From: Hyaloperonospora brassicae
Lineage: Eukaryota > Oomycota > Peronosporomycetes > Peronosporales > Peronosporaceae
Direction of reading: 5' to 3'
Assembly (NCBI GenBank): GCA_947650285.1
Contig: CANTFL010001488.1
Coordinates: 408,387 to 472,386, forward strand
Length of the DNA stretch: 64,000 nucleotides
This document shows positions 59,801 to 64,000 of this stretch, one piece after another (positions within the stretch are counted from its first letter, which is position 1; every line of letters begins with the position of its first letter). The translations under genes and the position numbers were made by a program. The notes below the pieces were generated by a model that saw only the letters and a program-made list of their open reading frames with translations, had not been told where the DNA came from and searched no databases.

Positions 59801-59866
59801 GAGCAGCGCCAGAACAATCCAAAGGGTCCGTCGAAAGCTGATGCCAGGCGCTATGACCGCTCGTGA
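56843..59866 (+). CDS. XRN2: 5'-3' exoribonuclease, XRN2/Rat1 type
   Basis: A single exon of 1007 codons. MGVPAFYRWVLEKYP at the N-terminus sets the start; the open frame upstream to 56426 is not conserved-looking. Catalytic-domain blocks: YVDMNGLIHPCAHP, LAIDGVAPRAKMNQQRARRF (about 101-120), GEGEHKLMQYVR, LDADLIMLGLATHE (about 233), FFVGNDFLPHLPSLDI (about 345), then the XRN tail with WVMRYYYTGCASWQWFYPFH. The extreme C-terminus (about 810-960) is Gly/Arg/Gln-rich with RGG repeats, a low-complexity RNA-binding tail. Rat1/XRN2 enzymes trim rRNA and snoRNA precursors and remove RNA behind RNA polymerase II at termination in the nucleus. The N-terminus and the residues around DVIFQRRALKEAENARRRKY favour XRN2 over cytoplasmic XRN1. 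Confidence 0.92.
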   Translation: MGVPAFYRWVLEKYPKCVVDCVESQAVVLEGERHFELTDTTGPNPNGFEVDNLYVDMNGLIHPCAHPENGEAPKTEEEMYRRVMAYVDRLVAAVRPRRVLYLAIDGVAPRAKMNQQRARRFRAAQEAEQRMEVEKEALDYMRGMGHKVPTKQEKPWDSNVITPGTKFMAKLAKHLRFYIRDRVNNNTAWKSIKIILSDAGVPGEGEHKLMQYVRVQRSQPGYDPNQHHVLHGLDADLIMLGLATHEVKFSILREEVLFGKQKYERERQKEQQMVLDANGTTLSKRKRGEFGEHNSDLVASDLKPLQYLHIATLREYLQIEFEPLSRVLPFEYDFERVVDDFVFLCFFVGNDFLPHLPSLDIRDGALDFLILIYAKLLPAMGGYLTDGGHVDLSRVDVILAEVGEVEDVIFQRRALKEAENARRRKYFLTNEKKDQIAASAAKDSAVEILKKRRIGKDVIAQDKKYGGMTPEEAVKARVKESVEKKLEQYREEVQDVVRLGEPGWKTRYYSDKLKADDIEVGGGRERVFHAYIEGLCWVMRYYYTGCASWQWFYPFHYAPFASDLRNIDRFEIKFEEGHPFHPFEQLMGVFPAGSNHAIPKPYRWLMSDPESPIIDFYPKDIPVDPNGKAMPWLWVVLLPFIDESRLLEAMKEPNQKLTEAEKKRNAQFGKDVVFFHSKCPVTNTLPTSEAVEAQADPSQSQSFNGTLIYVDALYFDIGGVVPSPEKAQRHLVDIPNNRCYSFQYRLPPTLSHLSKILEGAQLPSPVLISDNDRRITIPFFGKANINIVDLAGDASNHTNVRQNSMSRHNGGGGGGGRGGYGGRGGGGRHGGGSGGRGYGNQGYQHQGNQRSGSNNLNVDRYGGPPQQQQQQYNQYLTNGHGNWGSQEPRNKRGQYGDSNQYSGGQASYGRPSSEYRSGHNGRNSGGRGYQGGFGGRGGRGAPIQSAFGGHLQTAQAYPSTHAGSASSAAPAPRSLDALKAGLRSMHEQRQNNPKGPSKADARRYDRS

Positions 59867-60143
59867 GGTGCTCGCAGAGCGATCGTATGGAGACTGCAGC
59901 TTTGTCGTGTCAAGTTTTGCAGCAGACGGGCATCATTTGGTCGTCAATATGTTTGCCGTGCTCTTTTTGTGTGTGCTTTTTATCGTGCGTGGATGTTTTC
60001 GCTGGGCCCGATTGGATTTTCGACGGATGATGTTTGCGCCCGCTTTTGTTATATCTCGATATTCTCGAAATGATCTGATGGATGTTGTCTTCATCCACAC
60101 GTCTGATTCCTTACTCATTTGTCTGCTTTTCATATAACTCACC

Positions 60144-61136
60144 ATGCAATGGCACGACAACGAGTCGAAGGAAGACGGCCTCGAGCCGCTGCCACCGCCG
60201 CCAGCTCCTCATGCACCTCCAGACACACGTTTCCTGCACTTGGCTCGATACCAAATGACTCACGAGAGCTTACGTGAGCGCCAAGTTGAGCTCTTGCCGC
60301 CGCAGTCTCCTCCTCTTCAACACGCCCATCCGCTGTCGGCACGACAGCACGACGACGACACCCGAACCATCGCGGGCCGACCGACAAGAGACGGGGCAGC
60401 GATCATCCACAACGACCACCGAAAGATACGGCGTCAACGGTCGATTGCGGCCCGTAAAAACGACCCCAATGTGCCATTTCCAAGCCACGAACAAGGCAAA
60501 GCATCCGCCACAACGACCAGTGTCCCTCGAAAGAGTGACACCTCAGATGCATCGGCGACCAAACCGACCACAAGTAGCTCTGATGCAATGGCAGTCCGGC
60601 GGCAACAGCAGAAGAAGACGGACGCGGCGCTCGAGACAGTGCTTCTCAGCGAAGAAGAAAAGGCCATTGCGGCCACCGAAGCCAGTGCGAGACGCCACGA
60701 CTTGTTGCCCACTGTCCGTCAAGCAGCGCGGGAGAGCCAGTGGCCCAACAGCAGGGGGGATACGTGTGGCAGTGCATTGGCACGAGCTGAAACGCGACGA
60801 GTGGGGAAGCAGCTGAGTGCCAAGTGGCTGCAGACGCGACGGGACCCTTCGAATCGTCCCAGGGGACCACTCGAGCGGCCCGAAGAGCAGGAGCTGCGCG
60901 AGACGTTGTTCCGACCGACAGCGCGGAGTTTGCTGCGCTCAGGTGTGCTCTTTGACGGAGTCGACGCGACACGGAACGCGACGTTTGCACCGATGCAGAG
61001 CGCTCGACTGCCTGTGGTGTCGAAGGGGATCACTGGACTAGCAGGCTGTTGTTTCGAACGCACGGGGCACGAGCTCGAGCGAGAAAACAATCGCTCGAGT
61101 GCTGGGTCTGTTTTTCACGCGGCAGGTATGCGCTGA
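60144..61136 (+). CDS. unrecognised basic, largely disordered protein
   Basis: A single 330-codon frame starts 277 bp after the XRN2 stop. It is rich in Arg, Ala, Pro, Thr and Ser: a proline run (LPPPPAPHAPP, residues 14-25), a basic patch (HRKIRRQRSIAARK), a Glu/Ala helix (SEEEKAIAATEASARR) and a Thr/Ser tract. I recognise no domain. Support for coding: it is the longest frame in the interval, there is an Inr-like CTCATTTG about 25 nt upstream of the ATG, and it ends 62 bp from the convergent neighbour as the gene spacing here would predict. The C-terminal third (residues 240-330) looks more conserved in composition than the rest. Confidence 0.6.
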   Translation: MQWHDNESKEDGLEPLPPPPAPHAPPDTRFLHLARYQMTHESLRERQVELLPPQSPPLQHAHPLSARQHDDDTRTIAGRPTRDGAAIIHNDHRKIRRQRSIAARKNDPNVPFPSHEQGKASATTTSVPRKSDTSDASATKPTTSSSDAMAVRRQQQKKTDAALETVLLSEEEKAIAATEASARRHDLLPTVRQAARESQWPNSRGDTCGSALARAETRRVGKQLSAKWLQTRRDPSNRPRGPLERPEEQELRETLFRPTARSLLRSGVLFDGVDATRNATFAPMQSARLPVVSKGITGLAGCCFERTGHELERENNRSSAGSVFHAAGMR

Positions 61137-61198
61137 CTGAGCAGTTGACGTAGTCTGGACCTGCCTGTCTGGTTGTAATCTATCGTTCGTTGATCACG

Positions 61199-61839
61199 TT
61201 AGCACGATGGCAGAAATGCTGCAAGCTTGCGACTATAGTCCCTCTTCTCTTTGGCCACGAGCACTGCATTGAAAACCAGAGCCACAAGCACGAGGAAGGC
61301 GTGCGCGACTTGAACTGACGACGACCACGCTACCATCTCGACCAGCATCATGACTGTCTCCATTGCAACTAGCACGCCGACAGTGTACAGCGCTTTGCCC
61401 ACTAGGTCACCGACGCTCAAAACCATGACTGCGACCAGCAGTAACAGGTCTGTCAGAAGCACAAACTGCAGCAATACATGTGGAAACGCACAAGGTCAGT
61501 AGTCTCCAGCACACACCAACAACGACGACAACAACAACAACAGTAGCACGCACAATGTCAATGCAAGCTGCGCACCTTCTTCACAGGATGATCCCGAGCA
61601 GCGAAGCCAACGCCAGTACCGCGAAGCTGCGCTGCAGCAGTCCCAGACAAATAGTCCTTCTTCGGCGACGCGGTCGAGTAGCTCCATACACTCAGACAGC
61701 ACACTGCCAACACGAGCGGTACATTCATCCACACCACATGTCGCATTATGCGCTACAAAGAGCACAAACACCAGAGAGCGAGACAGACAGACAGACAGAC
61801 AGACACACACACACATCTCTTCGTCAGCCACGTGTGCCT

Positions 61840-61879
<40 letters not shown>

Positions 61880-62275
61880 CCGTCAACAACCGCCTTCACC
61901 TGCTGCAGCTTTTCACGAAACGCCTTCTGCTCGGCCTCGCGCAGCCGCAGCTGCAGGACATTTGCAGGGTCACGGACATGTCGAGCACGAATCTGCACGC
62001 ATTGTCAATAGTATCAGCGACCCATTGCAGCTGAGCCATTACCCCAAGCGCTGCAGACAGACAGACAGACAAACGAACAAACACACAAACAACGACAAGC
62101 GATCCAAAGCACTCACGACCCGTCGCAGCTTCTCTTTGACTGGCAGTGTCGCGTCAAAGCGCGTCTCGAGGCGCGGGACCAGCAGCCGCGTCACCTGCTG
62201 TCGGACCACGCGATCGTACTGCGTCTGCCTGCAGACAACACCCAGAAAGTCGTGGACGTTAACCTTTGTAGCCAT
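61199..62275 (-). CDS. four-pass membrane protein with N-terminal helical region (4 exons)
   Basis: Exons, minus strand: 62275-62117, 61992-61900, 61752-61576, 61465-61199. All joins are phase 0 at GT-AG sites (introns 124, 147, 110 bp) and give 231 residues. The first 84 residues are soluble and helical (LLVPRLETRFDATLPVKEKL, LQLRLREAEQKAFREKLQQ). Hydrophobic segments follow: VWMNVPLVLAVCCLSVW, FVLLTDLLLLVAVMVLSVG, ALYTVGVLVAMETVMMLVEM and HAFLVLVALVFNAVLVA, then a basic tail. I do not recognise the family. Introns 1 and 2 contain CAGA, CA and CT microsatellites. The ATG at 62275 is two codons after an in-frame TGA that ends the F-box-like frame upstream. Confidence 0.65.
61779..61880. repeat. 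compound microsatellite in an intron (CAGA, CA, CT, CA)
   Basis: Runs of CAGA (about 61779-61803), CA (to about 61814), CT (about 61840-61864) and CA (to about 61880) follow each other inside intron 2 of the membrane-protein gene. A further short CAGA run lies at 62052-62068 in intron 1. Confidence 0.9.
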
Positions 62276-62278
62276 ATG

Positions 62279-62563
62279 TCAGTGACGCACTGTCTGCTGT
62301 GCACATAGAGGGAATGAGTGTATTGCATCGCACCAGACGCGATCGTTGTCCAGCAGTCGGTACAGGTGACGACACGCAGAGCTCACGACCACAACGTCCA
62401 CTGGCGCTAGAAACACTGCGATGCGGGGCCAGACGTGTCGCAGGCGCTTCGAGTGGAGCTTCACGCGCTTGCTCAGGTTCCGCAGACGCGCAGTGTGGAC
62501 CGTCGACGACGTCTGCGGTTGCAGTGGTACGTGCTGCGCTCCTCCCGTCATGGCAGACGACAC
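62279..62563 (-). CDS. F-box-like ORF, same frame as the following membrane-protein exon
   Basis: A 94-codon frame contains VFLAPVDVVVVSSACRHLYRLLDNDRVWCDAI, listed here only by its key residues: L-x-P-x-D, S-x-x-C-R-x-L-Y and D-x-x-x-W, the pattern of an F-box (about 50-82). F-box proteins link substrates to SCF ubiquitin ligases. The frame ends in TGA at 62281-62279; one codon later in the same phase is the ATG of the membrane-protein gene. It may be a separate small gene, an upstream ORF, or the true N-terminus of one protein interrupted by a stop. Confidence 0.45.
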   Translation of the reverse strand: MSSAMTGGAQHVPLQPQTSSTVHTARLRNLSKRVKLHSKRLRHVWPRIAVFLAPVDVVVVSSACRHLYRLLDNDRVWCDAIHSFPLCAQQTVRH

Positions 62564-62572
62564 TTTAATCAG

Positions 62573-62755
62573 GGTCGGTCGGTCGTTGGTCGGTTGGTCG
62601 GTCGATCGGTCTATTTGACTCTTTGTCTGTCTGTTTGTTTTGTCAGTTTATTTGTCTCTTTGTCTGTCTGTATTTTGTCTCTTTGCCTGTCTGTTTGTTT
62701 TGTCGGTTTATTTGTCTCGTTGTCTGTATGTCTGTCTGTTTGTCAGTCAGTCACC
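62573..62755. repeat. GTCG/GTCT/GTTT-rich simple repeat
   Basis: A GGTC/GGTT-rich start (about 62573-62612) passes into imperfect TTTGTCTGTCTG and TTTGTCTC repeats to about 62755. It lies just upstream of the F-box-like frame (minus strand). The plus-strand frames with Ser-Val-Cys-Leu repeats are by-products. Confidence 0.85.
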
Positions 62756-64000
62756 GACGAAATCGACTGTAGAGCTTCGAGGGTCAGAAGGAGTGGGCTG
62801 GAAGCATACAAAACACACGCTAGAACCTGACCTCACCGACTACTGCTGAGGTATTTTATCCGTGTGTCTGTCTGCTGCTATCTGACGTGTGCCTTTGGTC
62901 CGCTAATTGATCGCATTCGGGCCATATCACGCGTGGGTACAGGGCGAACTATAATTCGAAAGTCCATCCACTTGTGGTCAATGCTGAACAGCAGCCAACG
63001 AAACGATACATCGAAGGGGATCGCATCGCCACTTTTTCGACATCTCAATCGATACTGTGTATCACCCATCTACGAAATGCAAACGTGGTCTTCGTCATCT
63101 ACAAGTCCAGCTCGCTTGAGCCACAGAGGAGAGTGCCAGTGAACTACGATGAGCACCACTGACCAAAGTACGTGGCAGTGATATGGAAGTTGAACAGAAG
63201 CGATCTGAGCATATTGCCGGGTGCACGAGGCAGATAGTGATTGACAGCCACAAGTGGAGACGGAAGACCGATGATTCTAGCTCCTGTGGTCTCAAGCAGG
63301 CCGACATGTTCCAATCTCGACGATGCGGCGTAATTTTCTTCTCGGACGTGCTGTGTGCATATGCAGGGCGGAGCGAACGGGCCGAAGCGAAACATTACCG
63401 TGTCTGGAGAGCTTTCGAGTCGGAGCTCGAGAATTCAAATAAAAGTAAGAATAAGTTCATAGAAAAGTATGGGAAGCCGAAATGAATATGGTGTGTGAAA
63501 CGAAGGGTCATAAATGATATGTCAAAGGCGACCAAAGTAACAGAAAGAAAGCAGAAGGTTTGACTTGCGAAAAACGCACCACATGTTAAAAAGAAGAGAT
63601 TAAAATAATGCATCAAATGATCACGAAAGTAAAAAGCGCGAAAAACAAAAATGCAACTCTAATACGCGTCATATATTCGTGAGCATATGAATGACCTCAA
63701 AATGAGAAAATTTAAAATACACCACGGGCGTAATACGTTCGAGATCGCTCATTTGGTCTGCGAAGCAGCGATCGCCAGTGATCACAAAGAAGTATAAATT
63801 AGCCAATTTTGGTCCAAACAGCAGCCCCCATAAGCAAATGCTTTTATTAGAGGAAATGCAAGATGGTGGTAGATACGTTGCAGTCGACCGACCACTCTCG
63901 AAGGATAGGAACATTGGTTGTGAGTCTGGGCATGTTGTTTCGTTGGTTGAAAAAAAGTGGAACTTGGTAGGAGAACTGTTGATTCAATATCACTTTCACA
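62756..64000. other. no supportable gene to the window end
   Basis: Frames up to 100 codons exist (63183-63485 plus, basic, without a recognisable motif). Base composition turns AT-rich after about 63.4 kb, which suggests intergenic DNA or the start of another repeat-rich stretch. A gene continuing past the window edge cannot be excluded. Confidence 0.5.

Noticed and set aside
61496..61879. 127-codon minus-strand frame beginning MCVCVREREREREK
   Set aside because: It begins in intronic CA and GA microsatellites and is in a different phase from the spliced membrane protein.

Overview
This is a nuclear genomic window from a eukaryote, most likely a peronosporalean oomycete (Phytophthora or a downy mildew). 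The evidence is short GT-AG introns of about 65-190 bp, very compact protein genes with 60-280 bp between many neighbours, degraded Gypsy pol proteins of the kind familiar from Phytophthora genomes, and one Inr-like start site. Species cannot be assigned from the sequence. No rRNA, tRNA, CRISPR or effector gene (RXLR or Crinkler) could be recognised.

The window has two halves. Positions 1 to about 37.3 kb are a repeat-rich, gene-poor block of old nested transposable elements: (i) a Mutator-like terminal-inverted-repeat element at 2242-4169 with a solo LTR inserted into its left repeat; (ii) a Gypsy pol scrap at 9.4-9.85 kb; (iii) a plus-strand Gypsy relic from about 10-11 kb to 16.88 kb; (iv) two units on the other orientation, 16.88-21.24 kb (truncated) and 21.24-33.67 kb (nearly full length), in which gag-pol lies on the minus strand while a separate broken coiled-coil gene lies on the plus strand between the integrase and the LTR-like repeat; (v) a second solo LTR at 34604-37332, itself split by a pogo/Tigger-type DNA transposon at 35004-37312. 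None of the transposon genes is intact.

Positions 38.4-62.6 kb are a dense gene island. In order: acyltransferase-3 family membrane protein (-); zinc-finger/dCMP deaminase fusion (-, seven exons); helix-turn-helix/M20D amidohydrolase fusion (-, one apparent frameshift); aspartate carbamoyltransferase (+, four exons); Topors-like RING E3 ligase (-); Dbp10/DDX54 DEAD-box helicase (+); secreted Cys-rich/MIR protein (+, two exons); PDZ/UBA protein (-, five exons); XRN2/Rat1 5'-3' exoribonuclease (+); an unrecognised disordered protein (+); a four-exon membrane protein (-) preceded by an F-box-like ORF in the same frame across one TGA. Exon joins were worked out by hand from GT/AG sites and reading-frame continuity.

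Functional threads: two genes serve pyrimidine metabolism (aspartate carbamoyltransferase, de novo pathway; dCMP deaminase, dUMP supply for dTMP), and two serve nuclear RNA processing (Dbp10 in 60S ribosome assembly, XRN2 in rRNA/snoRNA trimming and transcription termination). The most unusual features are the two neighbouring metabolic enzymes that each carry a transposase-style DNA-binding domain at the N-terminus, the antisense coiled-coil gene of the Gypsy units, a spacer-less perfect 44-bp palindrome at 41798-41841, and an ORF that becomes continuous again when the nested LTR/pogo insertion is taken out.
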